Of a stretch of DNA of 22,858 nt, positions 1 to 7,278 are shown piece by piece. The position numbers and the translations under genes are program-made. Each line of letters begins with the position of its first letter. The first letter of the stretch is position 1. The notes under the pieces are model-generated. The model was not told where the DNA came from. It saw nothing but the letters and a program-made list of their open reading frames with translations, and did not search any database. The DNA is from Ga0077554 sp046590885 (GTDB lineage Bacteria > Pseudomonadota > Gammaproteobacteria > Ga0077554 > Ga007554), in NCBI GenBank assembly GCA_046590885.1, contig JBKJTS010000020.1:1-22858 (forward strand), read 5' to 3'.

Positions 1-1190
1 TGTCCAAGGGAAAATTTGAGCGTACCAAGCCCCACATCAACGTGGGCACGATAGGTCACGTTGATCATGGCAAGACCACGCTGACGGCCGCCCTGACCAA
101 AGTCATGGCCGGGCTTCATGGTGGCGAATTCAAAGCCTACGACCAGATTGACGCCGCCCCCGAAGAGCGCGCACGCGGCATCACCATCGCCACCGCGCAC
201 GTCGAATATCAGAGCGCGAAGCGCCACTACGCCCACGTCGACTGCCCCGGCCATGCCGACTATGTCAAAAACATGATCACTGGTGCCGCGCAAATGGACG
301 GCGCCGTATTAGTCGTCTCCGCCGCCGACGGCCCCATGCCCCAGACCCGCGAACACATCCTGCTCGCCCGTCAGGTCGGCGTACCGTATGTTGTCGTCTT
401 TCTCAACAAGGCCGACATGGTCGACGACGCCGAACTGCTCGAACTGGTCGAAATGGAAGTGCGCGAACTGCTGGACAAATACAAATTCCCCGGTGACGAC
501 ACCCCCATCATCACCGGCTCCGCCCTCAAGGCTCTGGAAGGTGACACCAGCGACATCGGCGTCCCCGCCATCGTCAAACTCGTCGACGCCATGGACAACT
601 ACATCCCGATTCCCGAGCGCCCCATCGACAAACCCTTCCTCATGCCCATCGAAGACGTCTTCTCCATCTCCGGGCGCGGCACCGTCGTCACCGGGCGTAT
701 TGAAAAAGGCATCGTCAAAGTCGGCGAAGAAGTCGAAGTCGTCGGCCTCAAAGACACCCAGAAAAGCACCTGCACCGGCGTCGAAATGTTCCGTAAACTG
801 CTCGACGAAGGCCGGGCGGGCGACAACGTCGGCGTCCTGTTACGCGGCCTCAAGCGCGAAGACGTCGAACGCGGCCAGGTACTGTGCAAACCCGGCAGCA
901 TCAAGCCCCATACCAAATTCAACGCCGAAGTCTACGTCCTGTCCAAAGAAGAAGGTGGCCGCCACACCCCCTTCTTCAACGGTTACCGGCCGCAGTTTTA
1001 CTTCCGCACCACCGACGTCACCGGCGCCGTGGACTTACCGGAAGGCATTGAAATGGTCATGCCCGGCGACAACGTCCGCGTCACCGTCACACTCATCGCC
1101 CCCATCGCCATGGACGAAGGGCTGCGCTTCGCCATCCGCGAAGGCGGCCGCACCGTCGGCGCCGGGGTCGTATCTAAGGTAATTGAGTAA
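1..1190 (+). CDS. tuf: Elongation factor Tu (5' end cut by one base)
   Basis: GTPase that delivers aminoacyl-tRNA to the ribosomal A site; cytosolic. The window opens on the last two bases of the start codon, so only the A of ATG is missing; reading from base 3 gives SKGKFERTKPHINV and a protein of 396 residues, the usual EF-Tu length. Visible G motifs are GHVDHGKT (about residues 19-26), RGITI, DCPGH, NKAD and SALKA, followed by the two beta-barrel domains (for example SGRGTVVTGRIEKG). The stop lies 7 nt before rpsJ, so the str and S10 clusters are directly joined. Codon usage is strikingly C-ending (GCC, ATC, CGC, CTC/CTG), unlike the T/G-ending codons (CGT, TTG, GTT) of the ribosomal genes that follow. 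Bacteria often carry two tuf copies; which one this is cannot be told, although the position before rpsJ is that of tufA. Confidence 0.98.
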   Translation, partial: SKGKFERTKPHINVGTIGHVDHGKTTLTAALTKVMAGLHGGEFKAYDQIDAAPEERARGITIATAHVEYQSAKRHYAHVDCPGHADYVKNMITGAAQMDGAVLVVSAADGPMPQTREHILLARQVGVPYVVVFLNKADMVDDAELLELVEMEVRELLDKYKFPGDDTPIITGSALKALEGDTSDIGVPAIVKLVDAMDNYIPIPERPIDKPFLMPIEDVFSISGRGTVVTGRIEKGIVKVGEEVEVVGLKDTQKSTCTGVEMFRKLLDEGRAGDNVGVLLRGLKREDVERGQVLCKPGSIKPHTKFNAEVYVLSKEEGGRHTPFFNGYRPQFYFRTTDVTGAVDLPEGIEMVMPGDNVRVTVTLIAPIAMDEGLRFAIREGGRTVGAGVVSKVIE

Positions 1191-1197
1191 TAATATA

Positions 1198-1512
1198 ATG
1201 GCTGCTAACCAGAAAATTCGTATTCGTTTGAAAGCGTTTGATCACCGACTGATTGATCAATCGGCACGTGAGATTGCTGAAACTGCCAAGCGAACAGGCG
1301 CCCAGGTGAAAGGGCCGATTCCGTTACCCACAAAGATCGAACGTTTTACGATTCTTGTGTCGCCGCACGTTGATAAGGATGCGCGTGATCAATACGAGAT
1401 TCGTACTCACAAGCGCCTGATGGATATCGTTGATCCTACTGATAAAACAGTGGATGCACTGATGAAGTTGGATCTTGCTGCTGGCGTAGACGTACAAATC
1501 AAGTTGACGTGA
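1198..1512 (+). CDS. rpsJ: 30S ribosomal protein S10
   Basis: S10 of the 30S head; in many bacteria it also acts as NusE in transcription antitermination. The protein is 104 residues (family about 103) and begins MAANQKIRIRLKAFDHRLID, with the conserved GPIPLPTK loop and the RTHKRL segment. I chose ATG 1198; an in-frame TTG at 1183 would overlap the end of tuf and add residues absent from the family. The ribosome-binding site is weak (AAGG at 1176-1179, inside tuf), which suggests translation coupled to tuf. First gene of the S10 cluster. Confidence 0.97.
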   Translation: MAANQKIRIRLKAFDHRLIDQSAREIAETAKRTGAQVKGPIPLPTKIERFTILVSPHVDKDARDQYEIRTHKRLMDIVDPTDKTVDALMKLDLAAGVDVQIKLT

Positions 1513-1576
1513 TTAAACAGAAACCTTGGTGTATGCGGGTTTCGTCATCATCTATATTAATGTGAAGGTTTTGAAT

Positions 1577-2224
1577 ATGGCAATCGGATTAATCGGCCGC
1601 AAATGTGGAATGACACGGATATTTACCGCAGAGGGCGTTTCCGTGCCTGTTACCGTAATCGATGTGGGCGCTAATTACGTTACCCAGGTGAAAACCGTGG
1701 AAAACGATGGTTATCGCGCTTTGCAGGTGACGGTGGGCAAGCGCCGCGCGTCCCGGGTTACCAAGGCGCTTGCGGGACATTATGCCAAGGCAGGTGTTGA
1801 AGCAGGCCGTAGCCTTTGGGAGTTTCGTCTCGAAGGCAACGAGGGTGAAGGTATGGTTGCTGGCACGGCGTTGAAGGTTGATGCGTTTCAGCCGGGTCAG
1901 ATTGTCGATGTGGTGGGTACCAGCTTGGGTAAAGGATTTACCGGTACTATCAGACGTTACAATTTCACCATGGGTGATGCTACCCATGGTAACTCGCTGT
2001 CGCACCGTGCGCCGGGTTCTATCGGTCAGCGGCAAACGCCAGGCCGTGTATTCAAAGGCAAGAAGATGGCTGGGCAGATGGGTAATGAGCGTTGCTGCGT
2101 ACAGAATCTTGAGGTGGTTCGGGTTGATTCCGAGCGCGGTTTATTGTTGATCAAGGGTGGTGTGCCCGGCTCCAAGGGCGGTGATGTGATTGTTTCCCCC
2201 GCCGTGAAAGCGCGTGGTGTGTAA
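1577..2224 (+). CDS. rplC: 50S ribosomal protein L3
   Basis: L3 binds the 3' part of 23S rRNA and reaches the peptidyl-transferase centre. The 215-residue product begins MAIGLIGRKCGMTRIF. It contains the conserved GQRQTPG segment near residues 150-156; Gln151 corresponds to the glutamine methylated by PrmB in E. coli. It also has the KGKKMAGQMG segment. ATG 1577 is preceded by GTGAAGG at about 1562-1568; the reading frame is open further upstream, but those residues do not match L3. The 64-nt gap after rpsJ holds a 6-bp hairpin (GAAACC 1520-1525 with GGTTTC 1538-1543). Confidence 0.97.
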   Translation: MAIGLIGRKCGMTRIFTAEGVSVPVTVIDVGANYVTQVKTVENDGYRALQVTVGKRRASRVTKALAGHYAKAGVEAGRSLWEFRLEGNEGEGMVAGTALKVDAFQPGQIVDVVGTSLGKGFTGTIRRYNFTMGDATHGNSLSHRAPGSIGQRQTPGRVFKGKKMAGQMGNERCCVQNLEVVRVDSERGLLLIKGGVPGSKGGDVIVSPAVKARGV

Positions 2225-2248
2225 GAGCGTTATCCTGGAGGAAATATC

Positions 2249-2875
2249 ATGGAATTACAACTGCAAAATTTGAAGTCGAGTACCGCTGCGAGTGTCGGCG
2301 CTGTTCAGGTGTCTGCTGATACCTTTGATCGTCCCTACAACGAATCACTGGTGCATCAGGTAGTCACCGCCTATCTGGCCGGTGGACGCGCTGGCACCCA
2401 CGCACAAAAAACCCGTGCACAAGTGCGTGGCGGTGGTATCAAGCCGTGGCGGCAGAAAGGTACAGGTCGTGCACGCGCAGGTACTATTCGTAGCCCGATC
2501 TGGCGTACCGGTGGCAAAACATTTGCCGCAGTGACCGCTGACTATTCGCAAAAGGTCAACAAGAAGATGTATCGCGGTGCGATACAGGTCATTTTATCCC
2601 AGTTGGTGCGTCAGCAGCGTCTGATTGTGGTTGAGACATTTTCAATCGCTGCACCCAAAACCCGCGAGCTCCTGGGTGTTTTGAAGGACATGGACCTGAG
2701 CAATGTATTGATTGTTACTGATGGGACGGATCAAAATCTCTATCTGGCCGCGCGTAATCTTTACCGGATTGCAGTATGTGATGTGACGCAGATTGATCCA
2801 GTAAGTCTGGTAGGTTTTGAAAAAGTATTAATTACGGTGAGTGCCGTGAGAAAGATTGAGGAGGCTTTGGCATGA
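2249..2875 (+). CDS. rplD: 50S ribosomal protein L4
   Basis: L4 lines the peptide exit tunnel; in E. coli it also represses the S10 operon through a leader RNA. The product is 208 residues. The tunnel loop is recognisable: RAGTHAQKTRAQVRGGGIKP, then KGTGRARAGTIRSPIWRTGG, at about residues 47-92. A strong ribosome-binding site (GGAGG, 2237-2241) precedes ATG 2249. The gene ends with a 4-bp overlap with rplW. No L4-controlled leader of the E. coli kind can sit before rpsJ here, because tuf abuts it. Confidence 0.97.
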   Translation: MELQLQNLKSSTAASVGAVQVSADTFDRPYNESLVHQVVTAYLAGGRAGTHAQKTRAQVRGGGIKPWRQKGTGRARAGTIRSPIWRTGGKTFAAVTADYSQKVNKKMYRGAIQVILSQLVRQQRLIVVETFSIAAPKTRELLGVLKDMDLSNVLIVTDGTDQNLYLAARNLYRIAVCDVTQIDPVSLVGFEKVLITVSAVRKIEEALA

Positions 2876-3171
2876 ACCAAGAGCGTTTAATGAATGTGTT
2901 ACTGGCTCCTCATATTTCGGAGAAGGGCACTCGCACTGCTGAATTAAATCGGCAGTTTGTTTTCAAGGTGGCGGATGATGCTACCAAGCCTGAGATCAAG
3001 AGCGCTGTTGAGAAGATGTTCAGCGTGCAGGTTTCTGCGGTTCGGGTATGTAATACAGAAGGTAAGGTGAAGCGTTTTGGTCAGCGGCTTGGTAAGCGTT
3101 CCGGTTGGAAGAAGGCCTATGTCACCCTGAAAGAAGGTAATGATATTGACTTCATGGGATCGAAACAGTAG
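2872..3171 (+). CDS. rplW: 50S ribosomal protein L23
   Basis: L23 sits at the exit of the peptide tunnel and is the docking site for trigger factor and SRP. It is 99 residues, a normal length, beginning MNQERLMNVLLAPHISEKGT and ending with the conserved GKRSGWKKAYVTLKEG segment. ATG 2872 overlaps the rplD stop (ATGA, 4 bp). Its ribosome-binding site GAGGAGG (2858-2864) lies within rplD, so translation of the two is likely coupled. Confidence 0.97.
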   Translation: MNQERLMNVLLAPHISEKGTRTAELNRQFVFKVADDATKPEIKSAVEKMFSVQVSAVRVCNTEGKVKRFGQRLGKRSGWKKAYVTLKEGNDIDFMGSKQ

Positions 3172-3201
3172 CTCCTGATCAGCGTATAAAGGGTCATAGT
3201 C

Positions 3202-4026
3202 ATGGCATTAGTCAAAGAAAAACCGACATCTGCGGGACGCCGCTTTGTTGTGAAAGTAGCGGGCGCGCAATTGCATAAAGGTGCGCCGTATGCGCCACTT
3301 CTGGAGCCAAAATCCCGGAACGGTGGTCGTAATAACTTGGGTCGCATTACTGTGCGTCATCAGGGCGGTGGCCACAAGCAGCATTACCGCACGATTGATT
3401 TCAAGCGCGACAAAGATGGTATTCCGTCTCGTGTTGAGCGGATCGAATATGATCCAAACCGTAGTGCCCACATTGCGTTGATGCTTTATGCCGATGGGGA
3501 GCGCCGTTACATTATTGCACCTAAAGGTGTGCAGGCTGGCGACAGCTTGATGTCGGGTTCCGAGTCGCCTATCAAAGCGGGCAATTGCCTGCCGTTGCGC
3601 AACATTCCGGTGGGCGCCACGATGCATTGCATAGAGCTGAAGGCTGGCAAGGGCGCGCAGATTGCGCGCAGTGCTGGCACGGGGGTGCAGCTAATCGCGC
3701 GTGAAAGCGGATATGCCACGGTGCGCTTACGTTCTGGCGAAATGCGCAAAATCCATGTGGATTGCAAGGCAACCATTGGTGAAGTGGGTAATGAAGAGCA
3801 TAACCTGCGTTCTTTGGGCAAGGCTGGCGCGTCACGCTGGCGCGGTATTCGTCCCACGGTACGTGGTGTTGCCATGAATCCCGTTGACCATCCACATGGT
3901 GGTGGTGAGGGTAAGACCTCAGGTGGCCGTCATCCCGTATCGCCATGGGGTACGCCTACCAAGGGCTACAAGACGCGCAATAACAAGCGTACGGCTGGCA
4001 TGATTATACGTCGGCGGCATAAGTAA
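3202..4026 (+). CDS. rplB: 50S ribosomal protein L2
   Basis: L2 is a primary 23S rRNA binder required for subunit association and peptidyl-transferase activity. The product is 274 residues, as expected. It has the RNA-binding segments HQGGGHKQHYRTIDFKR (about 53-69) and the C-terminal DHPHGGGEGKTSGGRHPVSP (about 229-248), including the conserved histidines near the peptidyl-transferase centre (His230 and His232 here). AAAGGG at 3188-3193 precedes ATG 3202. It lies 30 nt after rplW in the S10 cluster. Confidence 0.98.
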   Translation: MALVKEKPTSAGRRFVVKVAGAQLHKGAPYAPLLEPKSRNGGRNNLGRITVRHQGGGHKQHYRTIDFKRDKDGIPSRVERIEYDPNRSAHIALMLYADGERRYIIAPKGVQAGDSLMSGSESPIKAGNCLPLRNIPVGATMHCIELKAGKGAQIARSAGTGVQLIARESGYATVRLRSGEMRKIHVDCKATIGEVGNEEHNLRSLGKAGASRWRGIRPTVRGVAMNPVDHPHGGGEGKTSGGRHPVSPWGTPTKGYKTRNNKRTAGMIIRRRHK

Positions 4027-4071
4027 TTGGCGCCCATGGCGGTACAAGTAAACAGTAAAGAGGATTGAAAC

Positions 4072-4353
4072 GTGTCACGTTCAGTTAAAAAGGGTCCATT
4101 TATTGATGCTCACCTGGCCAAAAAGGTCGAGATAGCGGTGAGTGCCAATAGCAGGCGTCCGATCAAAACCTGGTCGCGACGCTCCATGATATTCCCCAGC
4201 ATGGTTGGTTTGACTATCGCTGTGCACAACGGAAGATTGCATATTCCGGTGTTAGTAAGCGAAAACATGGTTGGTCACAAATTGGGTGAGTTTGCAATAA
4301 CCCGCACGTTTAAGGGTCACTCCGGTGATCGTAAAACAGCAGCGACGAAGTAA
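4072..4353 (+). CDS. rpsS: 30S ribosomal protein S19 (GTG start)
   Basis: S19 binds the 30S head with S13. The 93-residue product reads SRSVKKGPFIDAHLAKKVE, with the conserved TWSRRSMIFP and GHKLGEFA segments. The start is GTG at 4072; no ATG is in frame nearby, and AAAGAGGA (4057-4064) is a good ribosome-binding site. Its C-terminus ends shortly after the conserved GEFAITRTFKGHSGDRK. Next to rplV with a 12-nt gap. Confidence 0.97.
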   Translation: MSRSVKKGPFIDAHLAKKVEIAVSANSRRPIKTWSRRSMIFPSMVGLTIAVHNGRLHIPVLVSENMVGHKLGEFAITRTFKGHSGDRKTAATK

Positions 4354-4365
4354 CGGAGTTTTGCG

Positions 4366-4701
4366 ATGGAAACCTTTGCAAAGTTAAAATACGCACACAT
4401 CTCGGCCCAAAAAGGCCGGTTGGTGGCTGATCAGATTCGTGGCATGCCAGTAGGCAGTGCCCTGCAGTTGTTGGCGTTTAGTGATAAAAAAGCCGCCGCC
4501 TTAATCAAAAAAGTTTTAGAGTCGGCGATTGCTAATGCGGAACACAACGACGGTGTGGATGTCGATGAGTTGAAAGTATCCAAGATCTGTGTGGACGAAG
4601 GCTCAACACAAAAACGTATGCATGCGCGCGCCAAAGGCCGTGGTAGTCGTATCCTGAAGCGCACCAGTCACATTACAGTGACTGTGGCCGAAAAGAAATA
4701 A
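4366..4701 (+). CDS. rplV: 50S ribosomal protein L22
   Basis: L22 contributes the beta-hairpin that lines the peptide exit tunnel and is a known site of macrolide resistance changes. It is 111 residues; the opening METFAKLKYAHISAQKGRLV and the hairpin AKGRGSRILKRTSHITV (about residues 89-105) are typical. The ribosome-binding site is CGGAG at 4354-4358. Very short spacing on both sides supports co-transcription and coupling. Confidence 0.97.
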   Translation: METFAKLKYAHISAQKGRLVADQIRGMPVGSALQLLAFSDKKAAALIKKVLESAIANAEHNDGVDVDELKVSKICVDEGSTQKRMHARAKGRGSRILKRTSHITVTVAEKK

Positions 4702-4716
4702 CCTGAGAGATTAATC

Positions 4717-5406
4717 ATGGGTCAAAAAGTTCACCCGATAGGCATACGCTTAGGTATTGTGAAAGATTGGACATCCACCTGGTATGCCGATTCAAAGCAT
4801 TATCCTGATTACCTGAATGATGATTTGCGTGTACGCGCATTTCTGAAGAAGAAACTGTCGCAGGCGTCCGTAAGCCGGATTCAGATTGAGCGTCCGGCGC
4901 GCAATGCGCGCATCACTATTCATACTGCTCGCCCTGGCATTGTCATTGGCAAGAAAGGTGAGGATATTGAAGCCCTGCGCAAAGAGGTTGCAGTGATGAT
5001 GAAAGTGCCGGTAGGCATGGTGCACATCAACATTGAGGAAATTCGCAAGCCAGAGCTTGATGCTACATTAGTAGCAGAAAGCGTCGCTCAGCAGTTAGAG
5101 CGCCGCATCATGTTTCGCCGCGCCATGAAGCGTGCGGTGACCAATGCAATGCGTTTGGGTGGTTTGGGTGTCAAGATAAAAGTGGGTGGCCGTCTGGGTG
5201 GCGCAGAAATTGCGCGTAACGAATGGTACCGTGAAGGTCGCGTGCCACTACACACCTTGCGTGCAGACATTGATTACGGCGTTGCGGAGGCGCATACGCC
5301 CTCCGGTGTTATTGGTATTAAGGTCTGGATTTTCAAAGGCGAAGTGTTTAATAAGGGCGACAAAACTGAAAGCGCCGTTGCCGCTGAGAAAGTCTCCAGT
5401 AATTAA
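4717..5406 (+). CDS. rpsC: 30S ribosomal protein S3
   Basis: S3 lies at the mRNA entry channel and contributes to the ribosome's helicase activity. The 229-residue product has the N-terminal MGQKVHPIGIRLGIVKDW, a type-II KH domain whose GXXG loop reads IGKKGEDI (about residues 76-83), and the C-terminal GRLGGAEIARNEWYREGRVP segment. The ribosome-binding site is GAGAG before ATG 4717. Fifteen nucleotides separate it from rplV. Confidence 0.98.
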   Translation: MGQKVHPIGIRLGIVKDWTSTWYADSKHYPDYLNDDLRVRAFLKKKLSQASVSRIQIERPARNARITIHTARPGIVIGKKGEDIEALRKEVAVMMKVPVGMVHINIEEIRKPELDATLVAESVAQQLERRIMFRRAMKRAVTNAMRLGGLGVKIKVGGRLGGAEIARNEWYREGRVPLHTLRADIDYGVAEAHTPSGVIGIKVWIFKGEVFNKGDKTESAVAAEKVSSN

Positions 5407-5432
5407 CAGGCCACACAAGAGGATTCACGGTT

Positions 5433-5846
5433 ATGTTGCAGCCTAAGAAAACCAAATATCGTAAACAGCACAAGGGTCGCAACCGTGGTTTGGCGACGAC
5501 TGCTAATAAGGTCAGTTTTGGTGAGTTTGGATTGAAGGCACTTACCCGCGGGCGTTTGACTGCGCGTCAGATCGAGGCGGCGCGTCGTGCCATGACCCGG
5601 TATGTGAAGCGTGGTGGCAAAGTATGGATCCGTGTATTCCCGGATAAGCCAATTACCAAGAAGCCACTCGAAGTACGTATGGGTAGTGGTAAAGGTAATG
5701 TTGAATATTGGGTAGCCCAAATTCAGCCCGGCCGGATGTTGTATGAGATGGAAGGAGTAGCGGAAGATGTTGCGCGCGAGGCATTTAAACTGGCAGCGGC
5801 CAAATTGCCTGTGCAGACAGCTTTCATAACGCGAACGGTGATGTAA
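5433..5846 (+). CDS. rplP: 50S ribosomal protein L16
   Basis: L16 helps position the A-site tRNA on the 50S subunit. It is 137 residues: MLQPKKTKYRKQHKGRN at the N-terminus, the WIRVFPDKPITKKP segment and the conserved RMGSGKGNVEYWVA loop (about residues 82-95). AAGAGGA (5417-5423) is the ribosome-binding site. Its stop codon shares one base with the rpmC start (TAATG). Confidence 0.98.
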   Translation: MLQPKKTKYRKQHKGRNRGLATTANKVSFGEFGLKALTRGRLTARQIEAARRAMTRYVKRGGKVWIRVFPDKPITKKPLEVRMGSGKGNVEYWVAQIQPGRMLYEMEGVAEDVAREAFKLAAAKLPVQTAFITRTVM

Positions 5847-6043
5847 TGAAAACAAAAGATCTTAAAAGTAAAACGGTTGCGGAGCTTAACCAGGAATTGA
5901 TGGATTTGCTGCGTGAACAGTTTAATTTGCGCATGCAAAGGGGTTCTGGCCAATTGACCAAGCCTCATCAGCTAAGAGCTGCGCGCAGGAATGTCGCACG
6001 TGTCAAGACTGAATTGACCCAGAAAGCAGGTAGTGTCTCATGA
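5846..6043 (+). CDS. rpmC: 50S ribosomal protein L29
   Basis: L29 is a small helical-hairpin protein near the tunnel exit, next to L23. The 65-residue product reads MKTKDLKSKTVAELNQELMD and continues with the conserved LLREQFNLRMQRGSGQL segment. It is translationally coupled on both sides: 1-bp overlap with rplP and 4-bp overlap (ATGA) with rpsQ. Confidence 0.96.
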   Translation: MKTKDLKSKTVAELNQELMDLLREQFNLRMQRGSGQLTKPHQLRAARRNVARVKTELTQKAGSVS

Positions 6044-6312
6044 GTGAAAATGCGAATGAAAAGGCGAAAGTATCGCACGCAATGACTGGACGGGTTGTCA
6101 GTAATAAAATGGACAAATCCATAACCGTGCTGATAGAGCGAAGTGTGCGTCATCCCCTTTATAACAAGTATATAAAGCGGTCGACCAAGATGCATGCTCA
6201 TGACGAAAGCAATGAGTGTAAAGAAGGTGATTTGGTGCAAATACAGCAATGTCGCCCGCTGTCTAAAACCAAGTCTTGGAAGTTGGTAAAGGTTATAGAA
6301 AAAGCAACTTAA
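6040..6312 (+). CDS. rpsQ: 30S ribosomal protein S17
   Basis: S17 is a primary 16S rRNA binder with an OB fold. It is 90 residues. The family core is GRVVSNKMDKSITVLIERSV (about residues 17-36), then HPLYNKYIKRSTKMHAHDE and the C-terminal RPLSKTKSWKLVKV. The first 15 residues (MSENANEKAKVSHAM) are a divergent lead-in, which is common in this family. Last gene of the S10 cluster; the 100-nt gap that follows contains a long imperfect inverted repeat. Confidence 0.97.
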   Translation: MSENANEKAKVSHAMTGRVVSNKMDKSITVLIERSVRHPLYNKYIKRSTKMHAHDESNECKEGDLVQIQQCRPLSKTKSWKLVKVIEKAT

Positions 6313-6383
6313 TGCGTATTGCTTAGATATCGTAAAAGTGGGATTCTTCCCTGTTGATCACGGTAAGCAAGATACGCAGCATT
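6311..6383 (+). promoter_or_regulatory. Imperfect inverted repeat at the S10/spc boundary
   Basis: The left arm at 6311-6325 (AATGCGTATTGCTTA) pairs with 6364-6383 in three blocks: AAT with ATT, GCGTAT with ATACGC, and TGCTTA with TAAGCA. Two small bulges lie on the right arm and a loop of 38 nt separates the arms. It fills most of the gap between the rpsQ stop and rplN. It could shape spc expression or mRNA processing; no T-tract follows, so it is not a standard terminator. No convincing -35/-10 pair was found in the gap. Confidence 0.5.
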
Positions 6384-6412
6384 AAGTTCTATGATGGGCT
6401 GGAGATAGTTCA

Positions 6413-6781
6413 ATGATCCAAACAGAATCATCGCTGCAGGTGGCGGATAATAGTGGTGCGCGCGAAGTGATGTGTATCAAGGTGCTGGGCGGTTCGCATC
6501 GTCGGTATGCAGGTATCGGTGACATCATCAAGGTCAGCGTTAAAGACGCTATGCCACGTAGCAAGGTTAAAAAAGGCGAAGTATACAATGCAGTAGTTGT
6601 AAGGACGCGTTGCGGTGTACGTCGTCCGGATGGCTCTTTGATTCGCTTCGATGGTAACGCGGCTGTTTTATTGAATAACCAGTTGCAGCCGATTGGCACG
6701 CGCATATTCGGGCCGGTAACGCGCGAATTGCGTACGGAGCAGTTCATGAAAATTGTTTCGCTGGCTCCGGAAGTACTTTAA
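6413..6781 (+). CDS. rplN: 50S ribosomal protein L14
   Basis: L14 is on the 30S-facing side of the 50S subunit and makes an intersubunit bridge. The 122-residue protein begins MIQTESSLQVADNSGAREVM and shows the conserved VLGGSHRRYAGIGDII, VRRPDGSLIRFDGNA and GTRIFGPVTRELR segments. GGAGAT (6401-6406) is a good ribosome-binding site. First gene of the spc cluster. Confidence 0.98.
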   Translation: MIQTESSLQVADNSGAREVMCIKVLGGSHRRYAGIGDIIKVSVKDAMPRSKVKKGEVYNAVVVRTRCGVRRPDGSLIRFDGNAAVLLNNQLQPIGTRIFGPVTRELRTEQFMKIVSLAPEVL

Positions 6782-6879
6782 GATCCAGGACAGCGGACGC
6801 TTTGGCGCCCCGTCTCTGGTGACACTTGCACAGCCTTGTGCGACGAGATAGTTCAAGAGTAAAGCAGCGAGATATAAAA

Positions 6880-7197
6880 ATGCGCAAAATTAGGAAGGGT
6901 GATGACGTAATTGTTATTACCGGAAAAGATAAAGGTAAGCGTGGCGCGGTGCAACAGGTGTTGGTTAATGACCGTGTTGTCGTGGAAAACGTCAACATTG
7001 TAAAGCGGCATACTAAGCCCAACCCTGCGCGTAATGTGCCAGGCGGTATTATTGAAAAAGAGATGTCAATACACATTTCCAATGTCGCATTGTTCAACCC
7101 TCTCACAAAACGTGCTGACAGGGTAGGCATTAGGATTCTGGAAGATGGACGCAAGGTACGTTTCTTTAAGTCCAATAGCGAAGTTGTTGACGTGTAA
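6880..7197 (+). CDS. rplX: 50S ribosomal protein L24
   Basis: L24 starts 50S assembly. The product is 105 residues. The KOW motif is clear: KGDDVIVITGKDKGKRGAV (about residues 6-24), followed by the conserved VNIVKRHTKPN and GGIIEKEMSIHISNVAL. I chose ATG 6880 because it gives the canonical MRKIRKGDDV start; in-frame codons upstream to 6826 are not L24-like. The ribosome-binding site is weak (GCGAGAT). The 98-nt gap after rplN contains a small hairpin (GCACA/TGTGC, about 6826-6840). Confidence 0.97.
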   Translation: MRKIRKGDDVIVITGKDKGKRGAVQQVLVNDRVVVENVNIVKRHTKPNPARNVPGGIIEKEMSIHISNVALFNPLTKRADRVGIRILEDGRKVRFFKSNSEVVDV

Positions 7198-7215
7198 TAC
7201 GAAGTTCAATTGCAA

Positions 7216-7240
7216 GGCTGTTGGCGTGTAGTAACAGTCC
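7216..7240 (+). promoter_or_regulatory. Hairpin between rplX and rplE, possible S8 target
   Basis: GGCTGTT (7216-7222) pairs with AACAG-T-CC (7233-7240), giving a 7-bp stem with one bulged T and a 10-nt loop. In E. coli the repressor S8 binds the spc mRNA at the start of rplE, so a hairpin just before rplE is in the right place. The assignment rests on position only; I did not match the S8 consensus. Confidence 0.35.
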
Positions 7241-7278
7241 AGCAGCGAAAATGTGGACGTTTAAGGTCGGAAAATACA

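Noticed and set aside
388..1182. Long open frame overlapping tuf in another frame
   Set aside because: A Ser/Pro/Thr-rich shadow produced by the C-rich third positions of tuf; no ribosome-binding site or recognisable protein.
1526..1558. Promoter before rplC (TTGGTG ... TATATT)
   Set aside because: The spacer is 21 bp, too long for sigma70.
6354..6382. spc promoter (TTGATC with a -10 about 17 bp on)
   Set aside because: The sequence at the -10 position (CAGCAT or neighbours) has no resemblance to TATAAT.
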